Source: Pseudomonadota bacterium (GTDB taxonomy: Bacteria > Myxococcota_A > Polyangia > Fen-1088). Taken from it: a stretch of 22,515 bases of DNA. The stretch's first letter is position 1. Each line of letters begins with the position of its first letter. The translations under genes and the position numbers were made by a program. This document shows, piece by piece, positions 16,301 through 22,515 of this stretch. The stretch is from positions 1 to 22,515 of the forward strand of contig JAEXQJ010000122.1 in NCBI GenBank assembly GCA_023438785.1, written 5' to 3'. The notes beneath the pieces were generated by a model. The model worked only from the letters and a program-made list of their open reading frames with translations. It was not told the DNA's origin and ran no database searches.

Positions 16301-16729
16301 GGCAGCTTCTTCACGGCGACCAGCATGATCGGCTTCATTGCCGGGGCGGGCATCATTTTGCGCAACAGCATCATCCTGGTGGACTTCATCGAGCTCAAGC
16401 TGCGCGAGGGCATGCCGCTCGCGCTGGCCGTGGAGGAGGCGGGCGTGGTGCGTTTTCGACCCATGGTCCTGACTGCGGCGGCGGTTCTGGTGGGCAGCGC
16501 GGTCATGCTGGCTGATCCCATCTTCCAGGGGCTGGCCGTGGCGCTGATGGCCGGACAGGTGGCGGCCACGCTGCTCTCTCGCTTGGCGGTGCCGCTCCTC
16601 TACTACCTGCTGGCCCGCCGCGGTCGCGCCGCCGAACTGCAACGCGAAGGCGCCCGCGCCCGTGAGGTGGCCACGACGCCCGTCATTCCCATCAACAACC
16701 AACTCGCCCCCACGGGGAGCACGCCATGA
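13385..16729 (+). CDS. RND efflux pump, inner-membrane permease subunit
   Basis: A 1114-aa proton-driven RND pump with the usual duplicated plan: TM1 (about 20-38), a large periplasmic loop (PGATPGEVETQLTTPLERRM), TM2-6 (about 355-500), a cytoplasmic linker, TM7 (about 560-580), a second periplasmic loop, and TM8-12 (about 925-1080). The proton-relay pair is in GILVDDAIVVVENV (Asp412, Asp413). The TM10 position held by Lys in AcrB is Arg993 here (GIILRNSIILVDF), as in a recognised subgroup of these pumps. The linker at about 503-545 is unusually acidic and polar (many D/E/P/S). GGTGGAG at 13371-13377 is a good SD, and the start overlaps the adaptor by 11 nt. The substrate cannot be read from sequence; drugs, metals or lipophilic compounds are all possible. 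Confidence 0.95.
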   Translation: MSAEVGFAGRVAQTFLRSKLTPLIVVASLLLGLAAVALTPREEEPQIVVPMVDVIVPMPGATPGEVETQLTTPLERRMWGIPGVEYLYSTSRPGAALLTIRFKVNEPLEPSLVKVHQELAAHPELLPTEALQPVVRLLTIDDVPFLNLTLHGREQPPGVLRGVADEVARELADVPQTAQVRVLGGARRVVRIEPDPDRLRALQVSIAELDPALRAAQAQLPAGALVDANRRVELEAQGYVSSAAELRRVVVATRGDRPVYLEDVARVTDGPEPEPALVMTAKRGQPGFEQAVSIAVAKRPGTNATELADRVLARVEALKGRLIPAGIRVDVTRNYGETAGEKSNELIEHLLIATLSVIALILLAMGWRSAVIVAVAVPVTLALTLLLTYLFGYTLNRVTLFALIFSIGILVDDAIVVVENVHRHLYLPGPKRSFARTVIDAVDEVGNPTILATFAVVAAILPLALVRGLMGPYMRPIPIGASVAMLFSLAIAFIVSPWAAMKVFRKKAHLPATDETGLHPADPNYEAPSPDSDDESAHPEARHETIWTRMHRWVTRWLIGSALARWAFGAGLLLLLGGAGVLIAAGTVKVKMLPFDNKAEFQVQLDMPAGTPREDAFVVGQALARRVLEEPEARDVQVYAGVAAPFTFVGMVRHSFFRDAAEQVDLQVNLLPKGERKAQSHDIVMRLRPALEAIAHAKGGRLKLVEIPPGPPVLDTLVAEIYGPSAAERDRLAKETLQAFRTTEGVVDVDSTLNPTSPKISLVIDREKSALHGVQPAAVVQTLAAAGYGAPLGIFHAGRGANQIPVVLQLAPAQRSRLEQLLQLTVPGVRGPVPVSELVRAHEGRAEQDIFHKNLMPVAYVFGDLAGTIESPVYALAALNQKLDALRSSAGEVVPRFGLNLPTQTEHPSLKWDGEWHITLEVFRDLGLAFAAVLVLIYVLVVGWFQSFTVPLVILVPIPLSLIGIVPAHWAMGSFFTATSMIGFIAGAGIILRNSIILVDFIELKLREGMPLALAVEEAGVVRFRPMVLTAAAVLVGSAVMLADPIFQGLAVALMAGQVAATLLSRLAVPLLYYLLARRGRAAELQREGARAREVATTPVIPINNQLAPTGSTP

Positions 16730-16935
16730 CCGTCGAGCGCATCGTCTTCGCCGTGGCTGGCCTGTTCGTTCTGGCCGGCGTCGTGCTCAGCCTCACCCTC
16801 AATCCCTGGTTCCTGGCCCTGCCTGGCTTCGTGGGCCTCAACATGCTGCAGAGTGCGTTCACCGGCTTCTGTCCCTTGGCCGTGATCCTGCGGAAGGCCG
16901 GCGTGCCCGACGGATGTGGGCGGCGTGTCGTGTAA
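16726..16935 (+). CDS. Small DUF2892 membrane protein
   Basis: A 69-aa protein with two hydrophobic helices (about 5-24 and 27-45) and the family signature NPWFLALPGFVGLNMLQSAFTGFCPLAVILRKAGV, which resembles the membrane part of YgaP-type rhodaneses (DUF2892). GGGGAG sits 6 nt before the ATG, and the start overlaps the pump stop as ATGA, so it is translated with the efflux operon. The family often keeps company with sulfur/thiol or redox proteins and has a conserved cysteine in FTGFCP (Cys47). That hints at the chemistry of the pump substrate but does not prove it. It is the last gene before a strong hairpin. Confidence 0.85.
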   Translation: MTVERIVFAVAGLFVLAGVVLSLTLNPWFLALPGFVGLNMLQSAFTGFCPLAVILRKAGVPDGCGRRVV

Positions 16936-16947
16936 CGAAGCGCGGTG

Positions 16948-16980
16948 CTCGGCCCGTCGGCGACGATGCCACGGGCTGGG
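16948..16980 (+). terminator. Strong hairpin ending the efflux operon
   Basis: The arms 16948-16957 and 16971-16980 pair, helped by two G-T wobbles. The stem then continues after a single bulged C (16958) with GGC/GCC (16959-16961 with 16968-16970), closing on a 6-nt loop GACGAT. That gives about 13 base pairs. It lies in the 95-base gap between two convergent operons and could stop transcription from both sides. No T-tract is present on either strand. Confidence 0.55.
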
Positions 16981-17030
16981 CCAGGCCCCGCCCGAACGGC
17001 ACGCGCGTGATCTCGGCTCGGAATGCCGGG

Positions 17031-18947
17031 TCAGAAGACGGCGGGGGGAATCTCGAATGCCTTGATGTCCGCGTAGGCGGCTTCAATGCCAGCGGACGCG
17101 ATCGTGGTCTCGGCGCCACGCGGATTCGCGCCATTGTCGGATACGGTGTTGGCTCCGGTGTTCGGGGCTATCAGCGAGCCGGGCGCATTGACGATTACGT
17201 TCCGTGCGACGGTGTAGCCGCTCGTCCCCTCGTCCAGGTACAGGCCCTGGACGGCGTAGTCGGCCCATGGGGACTGAGCGATGTCGTGGATGTAGTTGCT
17301 CTGGATCTCGGATGCGGGGCCCTGATTCGATATCGTGCTAATCGCGGCTCCTCCGGCCAGCGTATTGGCCACGTGGTGGATATTGTTGTAGTTGATCTTG
17401 TTGTTGCTCATGGCGTTTGCCAGGCTCGTCCAGCCAAACCCGACGCAGATGCCCGTGAAGTTGGTCCCCGTGACCTCGTTGTGCTCGATCTCGACGCCGC
17501 GCGGGTAGCCGCCCGCGATACCGCAGGCCCCCTGGATCTCGGTTGTCGCGTCGTGGATGTAGTTATTCTTAATCCTATCGTTCGTGCAGATTTCGCTCGG
17601 ATCGCTCGGGTTGTAGGCGGTGTGATACTCGGTCGCCTCGTCAGCCGCGAACTTGCCGATTGAGATTCCGCTGCCGCCGATCTGGGTGAACACGTTGCCG
17701 ATGATCACGTCGTCGTGCGTGCCCGAAACGAAATCAAGGCCGGTCGCTGCCATCTGGGCGAACACGTTGCGCTCGAAGCGGATGTGGTTGGCGTTGGCCA
17801 CCGTCACACCCGCGGCCGGGCGCCCCACCGTCTGATTGTTGTTGGCGTCCGCGGTCAGGTTGTACTGGCCGGCTTGATTGTCCAGGAAACCCTGTCGGCT
17901 CGGACGCATATACGTCGAATGAGCGAATGTGAGTCCCTGGAACCAGAGATGGGTCACCTGCTCCGAGGTGCTCGTACCCTTCACGCTAACGAGGGTCTCG
18001 AGCATCGGTGCCACGACGGTGGCGGTCGCCATGTCCTCGCCAGCTCGTGGCTTGTAGGACACGGTACCCGTGGTCTCGTCGAGGTACCACTCCCCGGGTT
18101 GGTCGAGGAACTCGATTGCGTTCTCGAAGTAGAAGGGCCGCCCCGCTCCCCATCCCATCTGATCGAGCCGCGGGTTGGGCCGTACGAACAGGATGGCGTC
18201 CTCGGGGCTCTGGAACTTGATGTACGCCGTGTTGGCCGAGGTCGCGATGGACGCAATCCGAAGGATGCTGTCCGCCCAGGCCGTCATGAGATGCATCTCG
18301 ATCCGTGAGAGGCTCTTCCAGTTCGCGACTTGGGAGGTCGGGATTTGGACGTTGTGCGCGGCCTTGTCCCAGCCCGAGAGGCGATTGAAGTTGGCGGCGC
18401 CGTTCGGTCCCAGGTTTGGGCTCCGCGCGCGAATGGCCTTGACGCCGTTGACGTACATCTGCCGGAAAGCCATGGCGCCCACGTTCGCCGCGTAGACGCT
18501 GTTGGCCGCGTCCGAGAGCTTCCAACCCCTGATGGGCTGCCCTCCCGTTATGAGCGGTCGCTCGCCCGGATACGCCACGTATTTGACGAAGAACCCACCG
18601 GTGCCCGAATCGGCGGTGTCGAACACCAGGGTGGTGGTTCGTGGGTAGGTGCCGCCCCGCAGGACCACCGTGATGTCGGCGGTCATGGCGCTGTTCTTGG
18701 CGCGCACCAGATCGCGGGCCTTGTCCAGTGTGCGAAGGGGTTGGTCCAGAGTGCCCGGATTGGCATCATCGCCGTCAGCGGCGACGTAGATGGCCCACCC
18801 GGCGCGGGGCTCACCATCAGCATCAGGCGTCTCGCTGCCAGCGTCGAGATCGGCAGTCAGGGCGTACACGTCAGCGCGCCCGCAACTCGTGGTGGCCAGC
18901 AGGCCGCCCAGGATTCCGAAAAGCCCGACCCGCGCGCCTAACCTCAT
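17031..18947 (-). CDS. Lipoprotein with right-handed parallel beta-helix
   Basis: A 638-aa surface protein. The ATG at 18947 overlaps the previous gene's stop (ATGA) and starts a lipoprotein signal, MRLGARVGLFGILGGLLATT, followed by Ser-Cys22. After a short acidic spacer comes WAIYVAADGDDANPGTLDQP (51-70), the opening typical of DUF1565/beta-helix carbohydrate-active proteins. Next is FENAIEFLDQPGEWYLDETT (274-293), then a beta-helix with Asn-rich turns: ANHIRFERNVF, HDDVIIGNVF, NDRIKNNYIH, GVEIEHNEVTG, NKINYNNIHH and EIQSNYIHD (about 380-600). The layout recalls beta-helix glycoside hydrolases or lyases (GH141/GH120-like), but catalytic residues cannot be assigned. It is the last gene of the sigma/FecR operon. 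Its base composition looks visibly less GC-rich than its neighbours. Confidence 0.85.
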   Translation of the reverse strand: MRLGARVGLFGILGGLLATTSCGRADVYALTADLDAGSETPDADGEPRAGWAIYVAADGDDANPGTLDQPLRTLDKARDLVRAKNSAMTADITVVLRGGTYPRTTTLVFDTADSGTGGFFVKYVAYPGERPLITGGQPIRGWKLSDAANSVYAANVGAMAFRQMYVNGVKAIRARSPNLGPNGAANFNRLSGWDKAAHNVQIPTSQVANWKSLSRIEMHLMTAWADSILRIASIATSANTAYIKFQSPEDAILFVRPNPRLDQMGWGAGRPFYFENAIEFLDQPGEWYLDETTGTVSYKPRAGEDMATATVVAPMLETLVSVKGTSTSEQVTHLWFQGLTFAHSTYMRPSRQGFLDNQAGQYNLTADANNNQTVGRPAAGVTVANANHIRFERNVFAQMAATGLDFVSGTHDDVIIGNVFTQIGGSGISIGKFAADEATEYHTAYNPSDPSEICTNDRIKNNYIHDATTEIQGACGIAGGYPRGVEIEHNEVTGTNFTGICVGFGWTSLANAMSNNKINYNNIHHVANTLAGGAAISTISNQGPASEIQSNYIHDIAQSPWADYAVQGLYLDEGTSGYTVARNVIVNAPGSLIAPNTGANTVSDNGANPRGAETTIASAGIEAAYADIKAFEIPPAVF

Positions 18948-19984
18948 AGCCACGCACCGAGGGCGACAGAGAGGAGAACGTTGGGCCGGCCAGTCGTGGC
19001 CGCGACACCATCCAGAAAGTGAATGGCCACGTAGGGCCGGGCGACCTGCGCGTGTGCCGCCACTGTCAAATGGTAGCGACCACGGAGTCGGAAGCCCGCC
19101 CCGATGCTGCCGTCCAAGAGGAACGACCATTTGGGGACGTGGTGCCCGACAACGCCCGAGCCAGACTGGCCCTCGACGGAGGTGCGGAGCACGCCGGCAC
19201 TCAGCGCGAGAAACGGCCACAAGCGCTGGTCCGGGCGAAGCCGATACCTGACCCCGAGAACGCCGTAGTGCTGGGCCACCCGTGCTTGACCAATGGGCGT
19301 CGCGACGGTTGGTCGGGTGCCGAGACCGGCCAACGCAACCTGAAGTGCGAGCGAAGGCCGGGCCATCCAATTTACGCGAACGAGCGGGAGGACGGCGGGC
19401 CCGACGTTGTCGAGGCTCATGATCGCTTGGGCGCCCGCCTCGATGCCCAAGCGCTCGCGGCGGCTCGGAGGCTCATCCGCCCCTGCCTCAGATGCGCGAG
19501 GCGCCTGGGGCGGCGTGGCCGGTTCTTCTGGGCGCGGTCGTGCTGCCAAGTCGAGCTCGAGAAGGCTTCCGCGCACGGCCTCGGCGGCGCGGAGGGCGAG
19601 CCTCTCGGAGACGTTGATGGTGTTGGGCTCAGCGGGGACCCGGGTGACCTCGAAGCGCCGCGGCGCCTTCTTGACGATCCAGACGTCGATCGCAACCGGG
19701 GCATCGTGTCCAAGGATGTCGATGACGGCGTCGGCGCGGTGCTCACCTGTCAACTGTTCGAGCCAGGCGAGCGCATCGACTCGATCCAGGCCGCGTGTGT
19801 CCGGGCGATCCGCTAGGGAGACGTCGAGGCCCAGGGAGAACAGCTCTCCCCGCAGGCGGGACACCGTTTCGGCCACCTCCGGGGAGGACGTGTGCGGCCG
19901 CACGATGGCGACGCTGGCCGCGGGCGCTGGCCGCGCCCATGTGAGCAGCATCGATATGACAAGGGCAGAGCAGAGTCGGCTCAA
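18944..19984 (-). CDS. Exported protein with outer-membrane barrel-like C-terminal half
   Basis: A 346-aa protein, chosen to start at TTG 19984, which lies 8 nt after the FecR gene stop. This gives a good signal peptide, MSRLCSALVISMLLTWARPA followed by PAA. The next in-frame ATG (19951) would cut that signal in half. Residues 24-145 form a soluble alpha/beta-like domain (SVAIVRPHTSSPEVAETVSR, RADAVIDILG, VAIDVWIVKKAPRRFEVTRV). A Pro/Glu/Ala linker (147-175) leads to alternating strands (178-346) such as LPLVRVNWMARPSLALQVAL, QHYGVLGVRYRLRP, RLWPFLALSAGVLRT and FLLDGSIGAGFRLRGRYHLT, ending in AWL. This fits an 8- to 10-stranded outer-membrane beta-barrel. No named family is recognised. Its stop overlaps the beta-helix gene, so the two products should be made together. 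Confidence 0.7.
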   Translation of the reverse strand: MSRLCSALVISMLLTWARPAPAASVAIVRPHTSSPEVAETVSRLRGELFSLGLDVSLADRPDTRGLDRVDALAWLEQLTGEHRADAVIDILGHDAPVAIDVWIVKKAPRRFEVTRVPAEPNTINVSERLALRAAEAVRGSLLELDLAARPRPEEPATPPQAPRASEAGADEPPSRRERLGIEAGAQAIMSLDNVGPAVLPLVRVNWMARPSLALQVALAGLGTRPTVATPIGQARVAQHYGVLGVRYRLRPDQRLWPFLALSAGVLRTSVEGQSGSGVVGHHVPKWSFLLDGSIGAGFRLRGRYHLTVAAHAQVARPYVAIHFLDGVAATTGRPNVLLSVALGAWL

Positions 19985-19992
19985 AGGCTTGG

Positions 19993-21294
19993 CTACCGGG
20001 CACGAATGAGCTCGCGCGCCGGTCCAGCATAGCCTCCCTTGGGGAAACGGCGAAGGTAGTCCTCGGCGAGGGGCCGCGCCTGGGCCGGCCCCTCCAGCTT
20101 GTCGGTGAGGATCATCTTCCGTCCCAGAGCCTCCCCGACAAAGGGGCCGCTCGGGGCCCGGGCCAGGTATTCGTCGTACCAGGCGATGGCTTGGGCGACG
20201 CCGCGTTCGCGGGATTCCTCTACGCGGCCGAGGAGGAAGAGGGCGTCGAGCGCGCGCGGCGAGTCCGGGAAACGTCGACGCTGCGCGAGCAGGGCCGCGC
20301 CGGCGAGGTCGAATTGCCGTCGATAGCGAGCCGCGTTGGCGAGCGCGAAAAGGTCCTCGCTCGACGCCCTGCTGAGCGTCGGCTTGACCCCGACGCGCTT
20401 GACCTCGTCGAGGATTCGGTCCCAGTTGCCGCGCGCCAGCTCGTCGCTCCATCGTCGCTCGCCGGCGCTCGCCGCGCTCGACGCACCGATCGACGGGGAC
20501 GGATTGGCGGACTGGGGGTTGACGGTGGGCGGCTGGGGGGCGGGTTCGGGCGGAAAGCCCGCGGCGGACGCGCCGACGGCCTCGGTCCCACCCTGGTCCG
20601 GCGTTTCCTCAGTGATCACCGTCTCCGCCCTTGCCAGGTTCACGACCAAACGCTGACCGGCCCGCAGCTCGATGTCTCCGGCAGAGACCGGTCCGCTGAC
20701 CACGACGCGGCCATGCCGCAGCCGGAGCTCGAATTGTTCCCGGAGCGGATCCCAGGAGACCGTGAACCCGGTGCCCTTGACCGTGACCAAGAAGGGGCCG
20801 GCGTCGACCAACCACCGCCGACCACTGCGGCGCACGATCTCGCAGGACGCCGTGCCGTGCTCGACGGCCACGTGGGCACCGATCCGGTCGACTGAGCGGA
20901 TACGGCCGCGTGTCCCCGGCGTGAACGAAAACCTGCTGCCCTCATTGAACAACACACGCATACCGGCATGCCCGGATTCGCGCAGATAGCCACCCTCGAT
21001 GACCCTGCCTCCGTTGACCTGGTAGGCGAGGGGCGGCGGCTCAGGGGTGGAGGAGCCTTTGAGCAAGCCGGAGGCGATTTGCAGGGCTATCAGCACCGAC
21101 GCGGCGACCGCGGCGCCAGCCAGCGACCACGGGACCAGTCTCCGCCGTCGGGATCTGTGGGCAGCGATGCGCGCGAGAAGCGTGTCGTGTGCGCGGGCCA
21201 ACTCGGCGGCGGAGGGCCGGTCGACGCTGTCCCGATAGAACTCCGCCAGCCTGGCGAGCCTCGGAGAGTCCGTGAGTTCGTCTCCGGTTCTCAT
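19993..21294 (-). CDS. FecR-domain membrane protein with TPR-like tail
   Basis: A 433-aa protein. Residues 1-54 are cytoplasmic (ARLAEFYRDSVDRPSAAELA, then a basic stop SRRRRLVPW), 55-75 is one transmembrane helix, and 90-225 is a periplasmic FecR domain with FNEGSRFSFTPGTRGRI, GAHVAVEHGTA, WLVDAGPFLVTVKGTGFTV and LRHGRVVVSGP. A Pro/Ala linker (235-280) is followed by helical repeats resembling TPRs (about 282-430: EDLFALANAARYRRQFDLAG, SPRALDALFLLGRVEE, AIAWYDEYLARAPSGPF). FecR proteins relay an envelope signal to an ECF sigma factor. This one overlaps the sigma gene (ATGA at 21294-21291), so its cytoplasmic part is the obvious candidate anti-sigma. GTG 21300 is an alternative start two codons earlier. 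The TPR tail is an uncommon addition and may contact the barrel protein. Confidence 0.88.
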   Translation of the reverse strand: MRTGDELTDSPRLARLAEFYRDSVDRPSAAELARAHDTLLARIAAHRSRRRRLVPWSLAGAAVAASVLIALQIASGLLKGSSTPEPPPLAYQVNGGRVIEGGYLRESGHAGMRVLFNEGSRFSFTPGTRGRIRSVDRIGAHVAVEHGTASCEIVRRSGRRWLVDAGPFLVTVKGTGFTVSWDPLREQFELRLRHGRVVVSGPVSAGDIELRAGQRLVVNLARAETVITEETPDQGGTEAVGASAAGFPPEPAPQPPTVNPQSANPSPSIGASSAASAGERRWSDELARGNWDRILDEVKRVGVKPTLSRASSEDLFALANAARYRRQFDLAGAALLAQRRRFPDSPRALDALFLLGRVEESRERGVAQAIAWYDEYLARAPSGPFVGEALGRKMILTDKLEGPAQARPLAEDYLRRFPKGGYAGPARELIRAR

Positions 21295-21920
21295 CTCCAC
21301 CTCTCTTCACCGAATAGGCCGGCCAGCCCAGGGTCCGCGTCGATCCATTTCGACAATCGATCCTCGGCACGCGCCATTGATCTCTTCACCGTGGATACCG
21401 AGAGCTCCATCGCGGCGGCGATCTCCTCCACGGTCATCGACTCCATTCGTCTCAGTGTGAAAACCAGCCGATCTCGCGGCCTGAGCCGTTCGAGCAGGCC
21501 ATGAAACCTGCGCAACAGATCGCGCGACTCCATGTCCAGTGCCTGGCTGCCCAGCCCCGCCAGCGTCTGGGGCTGCTCGAAGCAAAGCCAGGCTCGCAGC
21601 TTCCGCCGCCGCAACTCGGCCTGCAGCGCACGCACGGTGAAGGCATAGACGAAGCTGCGCAAGCTGTCCGGCTCGCGCAGCGTGTTCGCCTTGCGAAACA
21701 AGCGGTAGAAGACCTCTTGCCCGATGTCCTCGGCCTCGTTCTGCGAACCCAAAGTGCGTCGCGCCATCGTGAGCACCATCGGGGCGAACCGGCGCCAAGT
21801 CTCGGAGATGGCCCACGTCTCGCCGGCCAGCAGCCCCCTTGCGAGGTCTCCATCACTGATGGCCCGGTGGTCTTGACCGACCACCAGGGATAACGACACG
21901 CGGGGACGAGGGCTGGGCAT
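21291..21920 (-). CDS. ECF-type RNA polymerase sigma factor
   Basis: A 209-aa sigma-70-family protein of ECF size. Region 2 spans about 25-105 (DLARGLLAGETWAISETWRR, AEDIGQEVFYRLFRKANTLR, SLRSFVYAFTVRALQAELRR), with the core-binding/-10 motif AEDIGQEVF at 63-71. Region 4 is at about 135-195 (LLERLRPRDRLVFTLRRMES, TVEEIAAAMELSVSTVKRSM) with its helix-turn-helix at 163-184. Region 3 and region 1 are absent. I chose ATG 21920; the frame stays open to GTG 22016, but the extra 32 residues look unlike coding sequence and come from a less GC-rich stretch. It is the first gene of the minus-strand operon, and FecR, its probable regulator, overlaps its stop. Confidence 0.92.
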   Translation of the reverse strand: MPSPRPRVSLSLVVGQDHRAISDGDLARGLLAGETWAISETWRRFAPMVLTMARRTLGSQNEAEDIGQEVFYRLFRKANTLREPDSLRSFVYAFTVRALQAELRRRKLRAWLCFEQPQTLAGLGSQALDMESRDLLRRFHGLLERLRPRDRLVFTLRRMESMTVEEIAAAMELSVSTVKRSMARAEDRLSKWIDADPGLAGLFGEERWR

Positions 21921-22133
21921 GGCCTTATGCAAAGTGCGGTGACGGAGAATAGTCGCCTGAGGGCTTGGGATCGGTTCATCTTTCTGCGTCTTGAGCGCAT
22001 TCACGTCGTGCGCCACCGATTGTTGACCCGAAATCCGCGCCGCCCGCCCTCCCTACTCAACACCGCGCGACGGATGAGCTTCGTCTTGTGGAGCGGTCGC
22101 AACTTGGAAGAGGACGCACTTCGGAGGTTTCCA
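21921..22133. promoter_or_regulatory. Divergent regulatory region, sigma operon / linker lipoprotein
   Basis: These 213 bases separate the sigma gene from the divergent lipoprotein and are lower in GC than the genes on both sides. They should contain both promoters. I see TTGACC at 22023-22028 on the plus strand without a matching -10, and no clear ECF promoter pair, so no precise site is called. Confidence 0.4.
22123..22128 (+). promoter_or_regulatory. Shine-Dalgarno fixing a TTG start
   Basis: GGAGGT lies 5 nt before the TTG at 22134, the ideal distance. The TTG opens a textbook lipoprotein signal peptide, and no ATG or GTG gives the same, so the start is well supported despite the rare codon. 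Confidence 0.8.
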
Positions 22134-22515
22134 TTGAACAATCCCACTCTGGCGCTCGCTATCCTTGGGCTCGTGGCAGCGGCCGGGGCTTGTTCCAGTT
22201 CGTCTGGGCCCCAGACCGGCGCTGACGCGAGCAGCGCGGGTGGGACCGGGGGCCGATCGAGCGGGGGGGCCGGCGGCAGCCCCTCATCCACCGGAACAGA
22301 CACGTCGACCTCGTACGGCGGTGCGGCGGGAGGCGGTACGGGAGGGGCAGGCGGAATGGCCGGCTCCGTGGGGGGCCGAGCGACAGGCGGCGGCGGGGCG
22401 ACCGGCGGCACGATCAGCACAGGCGGCGCTTCGCAGAGTGGTGGCGCGGCCACCGGCGGCAGCGGGGGGGGCGGGGCGGGCGGCAGCGGCGCGCCGGGGG
22501 CGCTCTATGTCGCCC
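22134..22515 (+). CDS. Linker lipoprotein, probably beta-helix type (partial, cut by window end)
   Basis: The first 127 codons of a protein with no stop before the window end. The TTG start gives MNNPTLALAILGLVAAAGAC, a lipoprotein signal with Cys20, then SSSSGPQTG and a Gly/Ser/Thr/Ala-rich stalk of about 95 residues without exact DNA repeats. The last readable residues are APGALYVA. In parallel beta-helix proteins 'LYVAPNG-D-NPGT' marks the start of the folded domain, and the gene at 17031-18947 has the equivalent IYVAADGDDANPGT, so this is probably a second beta-helix lipoprotein; that is inference from four or five residues. It diverges from the sigma/FecR operon and may be one of its targets. 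A proline-rich reading frame on the opposite strand here is a shadow. Confidence 0.75.
   Translation, partial: MNNPTLALAILGLVAAAGACSSSSGPQTGADASSAGGTGGRSSGGAGGSPSSTGTDTSTSYGGAAGGGTGGAGGMAGSVGGRATGGGGATGGTISTGGASQSGGAATGGSGGGGAGGSGAPGALYVA

Noticed and set aside
18948..19370. N-terminal extension of the beta-helix frame to 19370
   Set aside because: The extra part overlaps the barrel-protein gene and precedes a clear lipoprotein signal at 18947; the ATGA overlap supports the shorter gene.
19985..20452. N-terminal extension of the barrel-protein frame to 20452
   Set aside because: It lies within the FecR gene in another phase, is Arg/Pro/Gly-rich and hides the signal peptide.
21921..22016. 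Sigma factor extension to GTG 22016
   Set aside because: No SD, lower GC and no conserved residues before region 2; ATG 21920 is preferred, although the extension cannot be excluded.
22001..22453. 150-aa proline-rich minus-strand frame at the right end
   Set aside because: It is the complement of the Gly-rich lipoprotein stalk; the plus strand has the SD and lipoprotein signal.

Overview
The window is GC-rich, densely packed bacterial DNA from a Gram-negative organism: it has two TolC-type outer-membrane factors, an outer-membrane barrel candidate and three lipoprotein signal peptides. Two lipoproteins carry long Gly/Ala/Ser/Thr linkers of the 'GGAGSS' kind, and the window also has many GTG/TTG starts and an ECF sigma factor with a FecR-like partner. 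This combination looks like a myxobacterium or relative (Myxococcota, possibly Polyangia). That placement is an inference from style, not a measured phylogeny.

Layout. (1) 1-3946, plus strand: the tail of an upstream gene, then four coupled genes. They encode a VTC-type polyphosphate polymerase domain protein, a DUF4956 membrane protein, a HlyD-type adaptor and a TolC-type outer-membrane factor. No ABC, MFS or RND pump is present, so this may be a polymer synthesis and envelope-spanning export unit. (2) 4047-5288, plus: a repeat-linker lipoprotein with a cysteine-rich DUF1554/endostatin-like domain. (3) 5299-6264, minus: a secreted beta-propeller-like protein. (4) 6378-8456, plus: a complete minC-minD-minE division-site set. 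(5) 8563-9153: an orphan two-TM protein. (6) 9210-10940: an M3-family oligoendopeptidase. (7) 11087-16935, plus: a complete tripartite RND efflux operon (OMF, adaptor, pump) ending in a small DUF2892 membrane protein, with all junctions overlapping. A strong hairpin follows it.

(8) 17031-21920, minus strand: an operon of ECF sigma factor, FecR/TPR membrane protein, outer-membrane barrel-like protein and parallel beta-helix lipoprotein. Two junctions overlap as ATGA; the third has an 8-nt gap and an apparent TTG start. (9) 22134 to the window end, plus, divergent from the sigma gene: a TTG-start lipoprotein. Its Gly-rich linker runs into the first residues of what looks like a second beta-helix domain.

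The two most interesting systems are the VTC-DUF4956-HlyD-OMF operon, which recalls the yeast VTC polyphosphate polymerase/translocator rebuilt for a two-membrane envelope, and the sigma/FecR/barrel/beta-helix surface-signalling-like locus. No rRNA, tRNA, CRISPR array or insertion sequence was recognised. No gene-free stretch exceeds about 215 bases.
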